Assembly (NCBI RefSeq): GCF_000963885.1
Contig: NZ_BALE01000012.1
Coordinates: forward strand, 95,351-159,350
Reading direction: 5' to 3'
Source: Tanticharoenia sakaeratensis NBRC 103193
GTDB lineage: Bacteria > Pseudomonadota > Alphaproteobacteria > Acetobacterales > Acetobacteraceae
DNA length: 64,000 nt
Shown: in pieces, positions 27,489 to 36,018 of the stretch
How positions within the stretch are numbered: position 1 is the stretch's first letter
Layout: each line of letters starts with the position of its first letter
Position numbers and translations under genes: made by a program
Notes under the pieces: generated by a model
What the model was told of the DNA's origin: nothing
The model's database searches: none
Seen by the model: only the letters and a program-made list of their open reading frames with translations

Positions 27489-29236
27489 AGGCCGAATCGC
27501 GCACGCAACGCCCGGCCGACATGCAGGATGACATCCTCCCAACAGCCCGGCGGTGGCGACGGCTGCTCGGGCTGAAACTGCACGAGATCCCGATACCAGC
27601 CGCCTGGGGCCAAGCCATCTGAATGGGGCGCATCGTACCAGCGCCAGTCACCCCCGAACCGATTGAGCAGCCAGACAGGCCGGCCGAGCGCGCCAGCGAG
27701 GTGCGCGACCGCCGTATCGACGGCGATCACAAGATCGCACGCCATGATGGCATCCGCCGTTGCCTTCAACGTCGTCAGATCAACCGACCGCAGGCCCGGC
27801 ACGTCGACGTCGCGCTGCAGGTTCCACCAGGTTACACCCCGGGTAGCCAGCAGAGGCGCAAGTTGCGCCAGTTGCAGCGACCGTCGCCGATCAAAGCGAT
27901 ACCGCGGACTGCCGCGCCAGACGATACCAACGACCGGTTCCGTTCCCGGCGACCGCGTGCCCACCGGACCGGTGGCCAGATAGGGCGCATTCGATGGCGC
28001 GCCGGCTTCAAGAATTGCAGGCAGGCTGAGCAACGAGCAACGGGCAACGCATTCCGCATCCGCAGTTCGAATGTGCCCCGGCGGAAAGGCCCGGAGCGCC
28101 GGTATCATGTCGAGCAGACCCGCAGCCGTCTCCGGCAGACGGACGACAACAGGCACGCGGGCTGCCGCCGCCGACAGAAAGCGTGCGAACTGGATCACGT
28201 CGCCAAGTCCCTGCTCCGCCTCGATCAGGACACAGCCTGTGCCGCTGTCACCGCGCCAGTCGGGCAGCCCGGACCCGGCGGGTATGGCGAGCGCCAGACG
28301 TTGCTCGAAGAAACGCCAACCTTCGGACCATCGTCCGCTGCCCAGCATCAGCGTGCCGAGGTTGAACCCGGCACGGGACGCCTCGAGACCATCCTTGGTC
28401 CCGGCAATGCCGCGATACAGCCGTTCGGCTTCCGCATGTGAGCCCAGCTCCTGCAGCACGGTTGCGTAATTGTTGGCGATTCGCGGATCGGCGGGCGTGG
28501 CCTGGTGCGCGTCATGCAAGGCGTGGCCCGCCCGTCCGAGGTCGCCGCGCGCCATGGCGACCAGACCGATATTGTTGAGCGTTTCCGGTGTCGCGGATCC
28601 GATCCGGACTGCCTGATCAAGCGCCTCGGCCGCTGCATCAAGATCGCCCGACACAAACAATCCGGCCCCGAGATTGGCGGCGGCCGCAGGATCGTCCGGC
28701 CGCAGATCCGCAATGACCCGGAACTCTCGGGCGGCCTCGTCATGTCGTCCCATAAAACCGAGGATCTGCGCCCGCTTCAGCCGCAGCCCCACATCGGTTT
28801 GTGCCAGGACGACTATGGCATCGACCAGGTTCAGCGCTTCATCGAGACGGCCTAGCGCAATCAATGCATCGGCGAGATCCGCATTGGCCTGGATGTGAAG
28901 CGGATCGTGCAGAAGCGCGACATGTAATGCGGCACGCGCGGCTTCGGAATGCCCCAGTCGAAGCAGGGCGCGGCCAAGTGCGGCATGCGATCCGGCGTGC
29001 TGGGACTCGGAACGCGATGCGCGTGCCGCCATTCCGGCAAGGCCTGCCGCGCGAGCCCAGTCCCCGCGTGCCAGAGAAATCTGCGCCAGCCCGGTCAAGG
29101 CATCCGGGCGGCCGGCTGATGTCGCATCCACCAGGCGGAACGCCGATTCCGCGCCTTGCAGATCGCCCCGGGCAAGTCGTGCCCATCCAATGCTGACCTG
29201 ATCAGTGTCGTCCCCGTTAACGAAGTCTTCAGACAT
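27485..29236 (-). CDS. TPR-repeat protein with C-terminal glycosyltransferase-9-like domain
   Basis: A 583-residue protein. Roughly residues 15-330 are tandem TPR-like helical repeats (recurring A-x-x-x-L-G-x-x-x-x-A patterns such as ANLGAGLFVSGDLDAAAEAL). The C-terminal third has GT9/heptosyltransferase-like features: EAEQGLGDVIQFARFL and MACDLVIAVDTAVAHLAGALG. This architecture occurs in proteins that glycosylate surface proteins or polysaccharides; the acceptor is unknown. The ATG at 29236 is chosen over a TTG at 29266. Its TAG and glnD's TAG share the palindrome CTAG. Confidence 0.78.
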   Translation of the reverse strand: MSEDFVNGDDTDQVSIGWARLARGDLQGAESAFRLVDATSAGRPDALTGLAQISLARGDWARAAGLAGMAARASRSESQHAGSHAALGRALLRLGHSEAARAALHVALLHDPLHIQANADLADALIALGRLDEALNLVDAIVVLAQTDVGLRLKRAQILGFMGRHDEAAREFRVIADLRPDDPAAAANLGAGLFVSGDLDAAAEALDQAVRIGSATPETLNNIGLVAMARGDLGRAGHALHDAHQATPADPRIANNYATVLQELGSHAEAERLYRGIAGTKDGLEASRAGFNLGTLMLGSGRWSEGWRFFEQRLALAIPAGSGLPDWRGDSGTGCVLIEAEQGLGDVIQFARFLSAAAARVPVVVRLPETAAGLLDMIPALRAFPPGHIRTADAECVARCSLLSLPAILEAGAPSNAPYLATGPVGTRSPGTEPVVGIVWRGSPRYRFDRRRSLQLAQLAPLLATRGVTWWNLQRDVDVPGLRSVDLTTLKATADAIMACDLVIAVDTAVAHLAGALGRPVWLLNRFGGDWRWYDAPHSDGLAPGGWYRDLVQFQPEQPSPPPGCWEDVILHVGRALRARFGL

Positions 29237-29280
29237 CTTTGGAATGGTGCCCCCCAAATGACGCAAGGGGCAATCTACCG

Positions 29281-29634
29281 ATGCACGTCGAACAGAGAAC
29301 CGGCCAAGTGCCAGGAACCATCTATGCCACAGTCAGGCATGGCAACACCCATCGTACAATCCGTGTGGATGTGGAACGCACGAATGCCGGGCGCTTCGTC
29401 GCGAAAATGCCGGACGATCGCTGGAGCCCGGAATGCATGACGGTCGACAACGCGATCCTGCTGCATGCAGCCGTTGCCTTTCCCATCGAGGTGGAAACGG
29501 CGCCCTGGCTTGCCAATCCCAGACCAGCCTCGCGTTTCTCCTTCGTCGAGAAGAATCGCGCGGTGCGGTCTCCGGAGCCGGCTGCAACCGAGGTCAGCGC
29601 CGCACGGCCTTGCGTTTCGCTCGAAAGGGCCTGA
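29281..29634 (+). CDS. Hypothetical 117-residue protein
   Basis: I do not recognise the family. The product has an N-terminal stretch with alternating polar and hydrophobic residues (TIYATVRHGNTHRTIRVDVE) suggestive of beta strands, then RFVAKMPDDRWSPECM and a variable tail. It has no signal peptide or membrane helix. It sits 10 bp before a secreted beta-propeller gene and is divergent from the TPR gene, which supports co-transcription with the propeller. The ATG at 29281 follows the divergent promoter region. Confidence 0.5.
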   Translation: MHVEQRTGQVPGTIYATVRHGNTHRTIRVDVERTNAGRFVAKMPDDRWSPECMTVDNAILLHAAVAFPIEVETAPWLANPRPASRFSFVEKNRAVRSPEPAATEVSAARPCVSLERA

Positions 29635-29644
29635 CACAGATGAC

Positions 29645-30712
29645 ATGATCTGGCTTCCTCGCTGCCGCGCGATACTTGCGGCGTCCTGCGTCTTTATTGG
29701 TCTGTCGGATGCCGCCCGGGCGGAACTGCCGTGGACGGACGTCAAGCCGGCGCCTTCAATCGCAGTTGTCGCACAGAGCGGAGATGCACCGCTTGCCGAT
29801 CTGGTCTTCGATGCCAAAGGGCGAATGCTGGCGCGCTCCGGCGCCATACCGGGAACCGACACGCTGGTTCTCGTGTCGTCCGGACAGACAACCCGCTATC
29901 CGATCGTTGCGGAAGCCGGCGGCAGCCCTGTCCAGCGGATCTCTGCTCTCGCAGGCGGATCCGGGGATACTCTCTGGGCTGTCGATGCAGCGGCGGGCAA
30001 GGCAAGTGTGCTGCGTCTCCAGACCGGTGACAATGCCGCAACGATCACGGCCCGCTATCAGCTCGACTCTGCGGTCCGTTCAGGAAGCCGTCTGACGGCG
30101 ATCACCGTCGACAAGGCGCGCGCGTACATTGCGGATGCCGGAGAACCCGGCATCATCATACTCGACCTGAAAACCGGCGCCGTAAAGCGGGTTCTGGACG
30201 CGAACCAGTCTCTGGTGCCGCAGCGGCCCGTATCGGTGGACGGCATGATCCTGCGCGACCCGCGCGGACTGCCGATCGGACGGGAGGACACGCTGCTTGC
30301 GGTCAGTCCGGACGGCGCGTGGCTCTTTTATCAGCCTGTGTCCGGCCCCCTGTTTCGCGTCGAGACGGCCCTGCTGACCGATCCGGACTACAGCCCGATC
30401 GAGCAGCTCGAAGGCGTCGTGCAATGGCGCGGCACCCCGAGCGTCACGGGCATGGTGATGGCACCTGACGGAAGCCTCTACATGGCAGACATCGCGGAGC
30501 ATGCTGTCCTTCGTTTCACGCCCGGTCGTCTCCCGCAGCGCCTCACGACCGATCCACGCCTCGATACCCCCCTTTCGATCGCAATCGGGCCGGATCATGC
30601 GATCTATGTGGCGACGGGATCGCTGGACGCGGATGCGACGCGGCAGAATGACATGCCGCGATGGAAAGGCTCGGGGAGCATCATCCGGCTGATACCCCCG
30701 CCTTTGCCCTGA
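29645..30712 (+). CDS. Secreted beta-propeller of the major royal jelly protein/SMP-30-like group
   Basis: A 355-residue exported protein with a clear signal peptide (cleavage after DAARA, about residue 26). It contains repeated strand motifs of a propeller: DTLWAVDAAAG, AYIADAGEPGIIILDLKTG, DTLLAVSPDGAWLFYQP and LYMADIAEHAVLRFTPG. The pattern is closest to bacterial major-royal-jelly-like proteins, with SMP-30/gluconolactonase as alternative. No enzyme activity can be assigned. The ATG at 29645 precedes the signal peptide exactly; the frame extends upstream but without hydrophobic character. thrC follows 42 bp on. Confidence 0.68.
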   Translation: MIWLPRCRAILAASCVFIGLSDAARAELPWTDVKPAPSIAVVAQSGDAPLADLVFDAKGRMLARSGAIPGTDTLVLVSSGQTTRYPIVAEAGGSPVQRISALAGGSGDTLWAVDAAAGKASVLRLQTGDNAATITARYQLDSAVRSGSRLTAITVDKARAYIADAGEPGIIILDLKTGAVKRVLDANQSLVPQRPVSVDGMILRDPRGLPIGREDTLLAVSPDGAWLFYQPVSGPLFRVETALLTDPDYSPIEQLEGVVQWRGTPSVTGMVMAPDGSLYMADIAEHAVLRFTPGRLPQRLTTDPRLDTPLSIAIGPDHAIYVATGSLDADATRQNDMPRWKGSGSIIRLIPPPLP

Positions 30713-30754
30713 GGCCTCATCCCCAACGCCGAAAAATCTGCTATGGGCTCGCAC

Positions 30755-32152
30755 ATGCGCTACATCTCGACGCGCGGGGATGCGACACCCCGAAACTTCT
30801 CCGAAATCCTGCTGGCCGGGCTCGCGCCTGACGGCGGTCTCTACATGCCTGAAAGCTGGCCGGTCTTTTCCGCCGATCGCTGGCGATCCCTGCGCGCGGA
30901 ATCCTATCCGGATCTGGCGGCCGAGGTCATCGCGCCGTTCGCGGAGGGCGCGATCGACCTAGCGACGCTGCGGTTACTGTGCCGCGATGCGTATGTCCAT
31001 TTCGATCATCCCGCCATCGCGCCCTTGCGCGAGATCGAGGACGGCCTGTTCGCCATGGAGCTTTTCCATGGCCCGACGCTCGCCTTCAAGGACATGGCGA
31101 TGCAGTTGCTGGGGCGACTGTTCGACCATGTGCTAGCCGATCAGGACCGCCCCGTCACGATCGTGGGTGCGACATCGGGCGACACCGGCTCGGCCGCCAT
31201 CGAAGCGCTGGCAGGCCGCAAGCGCATCAACGTCGTGATTCTGCACCCGGACGGCCGCACATCCGCCGTTCAGCGCCGCCAGATGACGACCGTGCAGGCC
31301 CCGAACATCTGCAATATCGCCATCGATGGCACATTCGACGATTGCCAGGATCTGGTGAAGGCAATGTTTGCCGATGCGCCGTTTCGCGAGGAAGTCGGGT
31401 TGTCGGCCGTCAATTCCATCAACTGGGCCCGGATTGCGGCCCAGATCCCATATTATGTCCGCGCGGCCCTCGCCCTGGGGGCCCCCGACCGGCCGGTCTC
31501 TTTTGCCGTACCGACCGGCAATTTCGGCAACGTGCTTGCCGCCTGGGCCGCGCGGAAGATGGGGCTGCCGATCGCAAAACTCTGCATCGGGTCCAACCGC
31601 AACGACATCCTGACGCGGTTCCTGACCAGCAATGACATGAGCGTGCGGCAGGTGCAGCCCAGCCTGTCTCCGTCGATGGACATTCAGGTGTCATCCAATT
31701 TCGAGCGGCTTCTGTTCGAATTGCTGGACCGGGACGCGCAGGCCTGTTCGGCCATCATGCAGGAATTCCGCAAGACCGGCCGCATGTCCGTGCCGCAGGG
31801 CGTCTGGGAACATGCCCATGCGCAGATATCCGGGTTGCGTCTGGATGACGTCGAGACCCTGTCGGAAATGCGCAGCATCTACACGCGCAGCCTCTATCAG
31901 GCCGATCCGCATACGGCGATCGGGATCGCCGCCGGCCGCGCCGCGCGCGAACCCGGCGTGCCGATGGTGGTGGCGGCCACGGCCCACCCTGCCAAATTTC
32001 CCGATGCCGTGGTGGAAGCGACGGGCATCCACCCTGCCCTTCCGCCCCACCTCGCCGATCTGTTCGATCGCCCCGAGCGCTTCGACCGACGCCCCAATAC
32101 GCTTGGCGTCATTCAGGACGCGGTGCGCGCTCACGTGGCACGGACACATTGA
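30755..32152 (+). CDS. thrC: Threonine synthase
   Basis: PLP enzyme converting O-phosphohomoserine to threonine. The 465-residue protein begins with MRYISTRGDATPRNFSEILL, the usual start of the family. The PLP-binding lysine lies in HGPTLAFKDMAMQ (near residue 112), followed by the phosphate loops GATSGDTGSAAIEA and PTGNFGNVLAAW. Length is typical. The ATG at 30755 is chosen because similarity starts there; one at 30743 is in frame. The M16 peptidase gene follows 82 bp downstream. Confidence 0.95.
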   Translation: MRYISTRGDATPRNFSEILLAGLAPDGGLYMPESWPVFSADRWRSLRAESYPDLAAEVIAPFAEGAIDLATLRLLCRDAYVHFDHPAIAPLREIEDGLFAMELFHGPTLAFKDMAMQLLGRLFDHVLADQDRPVTIVGATSGDTGSAAIEALAGRKRINVVILHPDGRTSAVQRRQMTTVQAPNICNIAIDGTFDDCQDLVKAMFADAPFREEVGLSAVNSINWARIAAQIPYYVRAALALGAPDRPVSFAVPTGNFGNVLAAWAARKMGLPIAKLCIGSNRNDILTRFLTSNDMSVRQVQPSLSPSMDIQVSSNFERLLFELLDRDAQACSAIMQEFRKTGRMSVPQGVWEHAHAQISGLRLDDVETLSEMRSIYTRSLYQADPHTAIGIAAGRAAREPGVPMVVAATAHPAKFPDAVVEATGIHPALPPHLADLFDRPERFDRRPNTLGVIQDAVRAHVARTH

Positions 32153-32234
32153 CCACGGGCCACCTCTGGTCCCGGGCGGCTCGCGCCCCTATCTGTTGAT
32201 CTGAATTTCTTCGACCAAGGACAGATTGTCGCGC

Positions 32235-33500
32235 ATGACCGACCCGATCAACGTCACCCGCCTGCCTTCGGGCCTGACCGTCGTGAGCGAACGCATGGAG
32301 CGCGTGGAAACCGTGTCCTTCGGCGCCTATGTCGGCGTCGGGACACGTGACGAGGCGTCGGATGAAAACGGTGTTTCGCACTTTCTCGAGCACATGGCCT
32401 TCAAGGGCACCGAGCGTCGCTCGGCTGCCCGGATCGCCGAGGAAATCGAGAATGTCGGCGGCCACATCAACGCCTACACCGCGCGCGAGCAGACGGCCTA
32501 TTACGTCAAGCTCCTGAAGGACGACCTTTCGCTCGGGGTCGACATCATCGGCGACATCCTGTGCCACAGCACGTTCCTGCCGGAGGAAATCGAGCGCGAG
32601 CGCGGCGTGATCCTTCAGGAAATCGGCCAGTCCCGCGATACGCCCGACGACATCATCTTCGATCATTTCCAGGAGACGGCGTATCCGGATCAGGCGATGG
32701 GTCGCCCGACGCTCGGCCGCGAAGCCCAGATCTCGACCATGAGCCGCGAGACGCTGATGGGCTACATGCGCAGGCATTACAGCATCGGCAACATGACGAT
32801 CGCCGCGGCAGGCAACCTCGACCACGACCGTCTGGTCGGCCTCGTCGAAACGCATTTCGCCGATCTGTCGACCCATGCCGCCGATATCCGCAACACGCCC
32901 ACCTATGGCGGCGGCGAGTTCCGCCAGTCCAAGGAACTGGATCAGGCCCATCTCGTCATGGGCTTCCCGGGCATCCAGTACGGCCATGCGGATTACCACG
33001 CCAGCATGCTGCTCTCGACGCTGCTGGGCGGCGGCATGTCGTCGCGCCTGTTCCAGGAAATCCGCGAGCGGCGTGGTCTGGTCTATTCGATCTATGCCTT
33101 CTCGGCGCCGTTCGTGGATGCCGGCCTGTTCGGGATCTACGCCGGCACTGGCGGCGAACAGGTTGCTGAACTCGTGCCCGTGGTGCTCGACGAGCTTCGC
33201 CGCCTGCAGGACGGTCTGGACGACGAGGAGCTGGCACGTGCCCGCGCCCAGCTCAAATCCTCGCTCCTGATGTCGCTGGAGAGCACCGGCAGCCGCTGCG
33301 AGCAGATTGCGCGTCAATGGCAGTTGTTCGGCCGCATGATCCCGACGCACGAGACCGTCGCGAAGATCGACGCCGTCACGGAACGCGACATCCTGCGCGT
33401 TGCAAATGCTGTGTTTACCGCCCCTCCAACGGTCGCTTCTCTCGGCCCGATCGGACATATGCCGGACATCGGGACAATCGCGCGGAGGCTTGCGGCGTGA
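32235..33500 (+). CDS. M16-family zinc metallopeptidase (processing-peptidase-like)
   Basis: A zinc protease related to the mitochondrial processing peptidase beta subunit and pitrilysin. The 421-residue protein has the inverted zinc motif HFLEH at residues 49-53 and a downstream IERERGVILQEI glutamate as third ligand. The C-terminal M16 domain contains GGGMSSRLFQEIRERRGLVY. A TTG at 32226 with AAGGA close before it is an alternative start. Its stop overlaps the pmbA start by 4 bp. The bacterial substrate is unknown. Confidence 0.93.
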   Translation: MTDPINVTRLPSGLTVVSERMERVETVSFGAYVGVGTRDEASDENGVSHFLEHMAFKGTERRSAARIAEEIENVGGHINAYTAREQTAYYVKLLKDDLSLGVDIIGDILCHSTFLPEEIERERGVILQEIGQSRDTPDDIIFDHFQETAYPDQAMGRPTLGREAQISTMSRETLMGYMRRHYSIGNMTIAAAGNLDHDRLVGLVETHFADLSTHAADIRNTPTYGGGEFRQSKELDQAHLVMGFPGIQYGHADYHASMLLSTLLGGGMSSRLFQEIRERRGLVYSIYAFSAPFVDAGLFGIYAGTGGEQVAELVPVVLDELRRLQDGLDDEELARARAQLKSSLLMSLESTGSRCEQIARQWQLFGRMIPTHETVAKIDAVTERDILRVANAVFTAPPTVASLGPIGHMPDIGTIARRLAA

Positions 33501-34831
33501 GCCTGTCCACCGTCGAAGCCATCCTGGCCGCCGCCCGCCGTGCCGGAGCGGATCAGGCCGACGCGCTCGTCGTGCGGGACGTATCGATCGGCGCCATGAT
33601 CCGCCGGGGCCAGACCGATGCGATCGAGCAGGCCGAGACGACGACGCTCGGCCTTCGTGTCTTCGTGGGGCAGCGCAGTGCGATCGTCTCGACCACCGAT
33701 CTGGACACGGCAGGTCACGATGCGCTTGCGGAGCGCGCCGTGGCCATGGCGCGCGTCGTGCCGGAGGACCGCTTCGGTGGGCTCGCGGAGCACGCGTCCA
33801 TCGGACGATTCGACGCTGCGGGGCTGGACCTCGAAGATCGCATTGGCGTACCGGATACGGCGGCGTTGCTTGATCGGGCAGGATGCGCAGAGGCTGCCGC
33901 CCTTTCTCATGCCGGCATTTCCAACAGTGCCGGAGCCAGCGCGGGATATGGGCGCACGAGTGTCGCACTCGGTACGTCCGCAGGGTTCTTCGGCGACTAT
34001 GTGCGCACGAACCACTCCGTCTCGGTCAGTGTGCTGGCAGGTGATGCAGCGCGGATGCAGCGCGACTATGACTATCACTCCAGCGTTCATCTGTCGGATC
34101 TGATGGATGCGGAGACGATCGGTCACAACGCGGCCGAGCGTGCGCTGGCACGGCTCGATCCACGCAAGCCGCCAACAAAGCAGATGCCGGTGGTCTACGA
34201 TCCGCGCGTTTCGAGCAGCCTTCTCGGTCACCTCCTCGGCGCCATCAACGGCGCGTCCGTTGCACGCGGAGGCTCCTTCCTGAAGAACCGTCTCGGCGAG
34301 CAGATTATGGCGACCGGTGCGCGCGTGATGGACGATCCGCTTCGGGTCCGTGGGCTACGCTCACGTCCCTTCGATGGTGAAGGCCTGCGGACTGCGCCGT
34401 TGGCCCTGATTGATGACGGCGTGCTGACCCAATGGCTGCTGGACAGCCGGAGCGCGCGGCAGCTTGGCATGACGAGCAATGCACGCGCGGCGCGCGGCGC
34501 CTCCTCCGCGCCGTCCCCGGCCCCGACCAACGTCTACCTTGAGCCTGGCGACGTCGACTTTGCGACGTTGATTGGCGATATCGGAGAAGGCGTACTTCTA
34601 ACGGAAATGATGGGATCGTCGGTCAATTCTAACACCGGCGATTACAGCCGCGGTGCGAGCGGCTTCATGATCCGGCAGGGTGCTCTGGCCGAGCCTGTGG
34701 CTGAACTGACGGTTGCAGGCAATCTGATCGATATGTTCCGCCGGATAACCATCGGCTCGGATCTGGAATTCCGTCGAGGCATGGATGCACCCAGCATCCG
34801 TATCGATGGTCTGAGCGTTGCTGGGCAATGA
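33497..34831 (+). CDS. PmbA/TldE metallopeptidase subunit homologue
   Basis: Partner subunit of the TldD/PmbA complex, which in E. coli matures small peptides such as microcin B17. The 444-residue protein matches the family from VEAILAAARRAGADQADALV to SSVNSNTGDYSRGASGFMI, including the LGLRVFVGQR segment. The GTG at 33497 overlaps the M16 stop (GTGA) and gives the family N-terminus. No tldD is in the window. Its stop overlaps the next gene by 4 bp, so three consecutive genes here are translationally linked. Confidence 0.93.
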   Translation: MSLSTVEAILAAARRAGADQADALVVRDVSIGAMIRRGQTDAIEQAETTTLGLRVFVGQRSAIVSTTDLDTAGHDALAERAVAMARVVPEDRFGGLAEHASIGRFDAAGLDLEDRIGVPDTAALLDRAGCAEAAALSHAGISNSAGASAGYGRTSVALGTSAGFFGDYVRTNHSVSVSVLAGDAARMQRDYDYHSSVHLSDLMDAETIGHNAAERALARLDPRKPPTKQMPVVYDPRVSSSLLGHLLGAINGASVARGGSFLKNRLGEQIMATGARVMDDPLRVRGLRSRPFDGEGLRTAPLALIDDGVLTQWLLDSRSARQLGMTSNARAARGASSAPSPAPTNVYLEPGDVDFATLIGDIGEGVLLTEMMGSSVNSNTGDYSRGASGFMIRQGALAEPVAELTVAGNLIDMFRRITIGSDLEFRRGMDAPSIRIDGLSVAGQ

Positions 34832-35697
34832 AACATCGCTTCTTCGCGGCGGCGTGTCTGACGCTGCTGACACTGTCCGTCTCCCTGCCCGCCGCCGATG
34901 CACGGCCGGGCGGCGGCCACTCCTTCGGCAGCCGTGGCTCACGGACGTATTCTGCACCGCCGCCGACACGCACGAGCCCCTACGGGGCCCAGCCGATGGA
35001 GCAGAGCCTGACGCCTCGTGGCCCCTACATGGGCCAGCCCGGTGGTTACGGTGCGCCCCGTTATGGATACGGAACGCGCCACCCGTTTCTGACGGGATTT
35101 GCAGGCGGTCTGCTTGGTGCGGGGCTGTTCGGATTGCTGAGTGGTCACGGGTTCCTCGGCGGCATGCACAGCGGCCTCGGAATCCTGGGCTTCCTGCTGC
35201 AGGTCGTCCTGATCGGGTTTGTCATATCGTGGTTCCTGCGGCGCAGGCGTTCATCCACAGCGGGTTTGTCACCTACGATGGGTGGTGGCGCACTGACGAT
35301 CACGGCCAATGATTACCGGGCGTTTCAGCGGCTTTTGATCGACATCCAGGCCGCATGGAGTGCTCGCAACCTGCGGGCGCTGTCCACGATGGCGACACCG
35401 GAAATGACGGCGCAGTTCAACGACCAACTTTCAGAGCTCGCGAGTCGCGGCGCGCGCAACATCGTATCGGATGTCCAGTTCCAGCAGGGCGATCTGTCCG
35501 AGGCGTGGCGCGAAGGAAACCGGGAATATGCAACGGTTGCCATGCGCTTTTCGATGATTGACGTGACCACGGACATGACCGGCCGGGTCATTGACGGCTC
35601 ATCCACCGAGCGTACCCTCGTAACCGAGCTATGGACGTTCCTTCGCATTGAAGGCACCGGGAACTGGGTCCTGTCGGCGATCCAGCAGGTTCGATAA
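34828..35697 (+). CDS. Tim44-domain protein with signal peptide and Gly-rich linker
   Basis: A 289-residue protein with an N-terminal signal peptide (to about ADA, residue 25) and a Gly/Pro/Tyr-rich low-complexity linker. Two hydrophobic segments lie at about residues 90-108 and 116-134, followed by an RRRR stop-transfer. A C-terminal Tim44-like domain runs from about residue 155 to the end. The architecture matches bacterial Tim44/MBA1-like proteins often found with transport or processing genes. It is the last gene of the M16-pmbA run and the second Tim44-domain gene in the window. Confidence 0.85.
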   Translation: MKHRFFAAACLTLLTLSVSLPAADARPGGGHSFGSRGSRTYSAPPPTRTSPYGAQPMEQSLTPRGPYMGQPGGYGAPRYGYGTRHPFLTGFAGGLLGAGLFGLLSGHGFLGGMHSGLGILGFLLQVVLIGFVISWFLRRRRSSTAGLSPTMGGGALTITANDYRAFQRLLIDIQAAWSARNLRALSTMATPEMTAQFNDQLSELASRGARNIVSDVQFQQGDLSEAWREGNREYATVAMRFSMIDVTTDMTGRVIDGSSTERTLVTELWTFLRIEGTGNWVLSAIQQVR

Positions 35698-35710
35698 CAG
35701 GAATATATCT

Positions 35711-35762
35711 CGCGTATCCGAGGTCGCTTGCGCGACATACGTGCGACCGCCTCGGATACGCG
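35711..35762. repeat. 13-bp perfect inverted repeat
   Basis: CGCGTATCCGAGG at 35711-35723 is repeated in inverse orientation at 35750-35762, with a further TCGC/GCGA pair inside. It starts 14 bp after the Tim44 stop. A T-run is missing, so it may be a terminator of a non-canonical kind or a remnant of a mobile repeat. Confidence 0.7.
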
Positions 35763-35794
35763 GTGCAGCGCAAACGATTGGCCTCAGCCTAGAC

Positions 35795-35850
35795 AGCTCA
35801 CAAGCTCACAAGCTCACAAGCTCACAAGCTCACAAGCTCACAAGCTCACA
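35795..35850. repeat. Seven perfect tandem copies of an 8-bp unit
   Basis: The unit AGCTCACA is repeated exactly seven times without a mismatch, between the convergent Tim44 and CoxF-like genes. The unit is not a multiple of three, and no supported gene reads through it. Perfect copies point to recent expansion by slippage. Confidence 0.97.
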
Positions 35851-35901
35851 GCGATGCTGTATGATCTCGAAAATGCGTCAACGCGCGCCTTCAGGCCCGC
35901 G

Positions 35902-35926
35902 TAAAATATCGCCGCTTCTGCGCGGC
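35902..35926 (-). terminator. Weak terminator candidate after the ctaB cluster
   Basis: On the minus strand GCCGC-GCAGAA-GCGGC is followed by GATATTTT. The 5-bp stem overlaps the last codon of the CoxF-like gene. The position is right for the end of the COX1-like/ctaB transcript, but the stem is short. Confidence 0.35.
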
Positions 35927-36018
35927 TATAGGCGGATGATCCCGATCGCGTAGACCACGATGACGAGCAAGAGAATGCCGCCGATGATGCCGGCGAGACG
36001 TCCCTGACGTGTATTCAT
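35926..36018 (-). CDS. 30-residue CoxF-like membrane peptide
   Basis: A tiny gene whose ATG overlaps the ctaB stop (ATGA). The product has a short basic start (MNTRQGRL) and one hydrophobic helix that ends in YAIGIIRL. In alphaproteobacterial cytochrome oxidase operons a small single-helix protein (CoxF type) follows ctaB, and its helix ends in a similar I/V-rich, (R/K)L pattern. This copy lacks the tail usually seen after that motif. Coupling to ctaB, the helix and the position together support a real gene; function unknown, possibly oxidase or haem-synthase assembly. Confidence 0.65.
   Translation of the reverse strand: MNTRQGRLAGIIGGILLLVIVVYAIGIIRL

Noticed and set aside
35795..35850. 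Tandem 8-bp copies read as a CRISPR array
   Set aside because: There are no spacers between the units and no cas genes.
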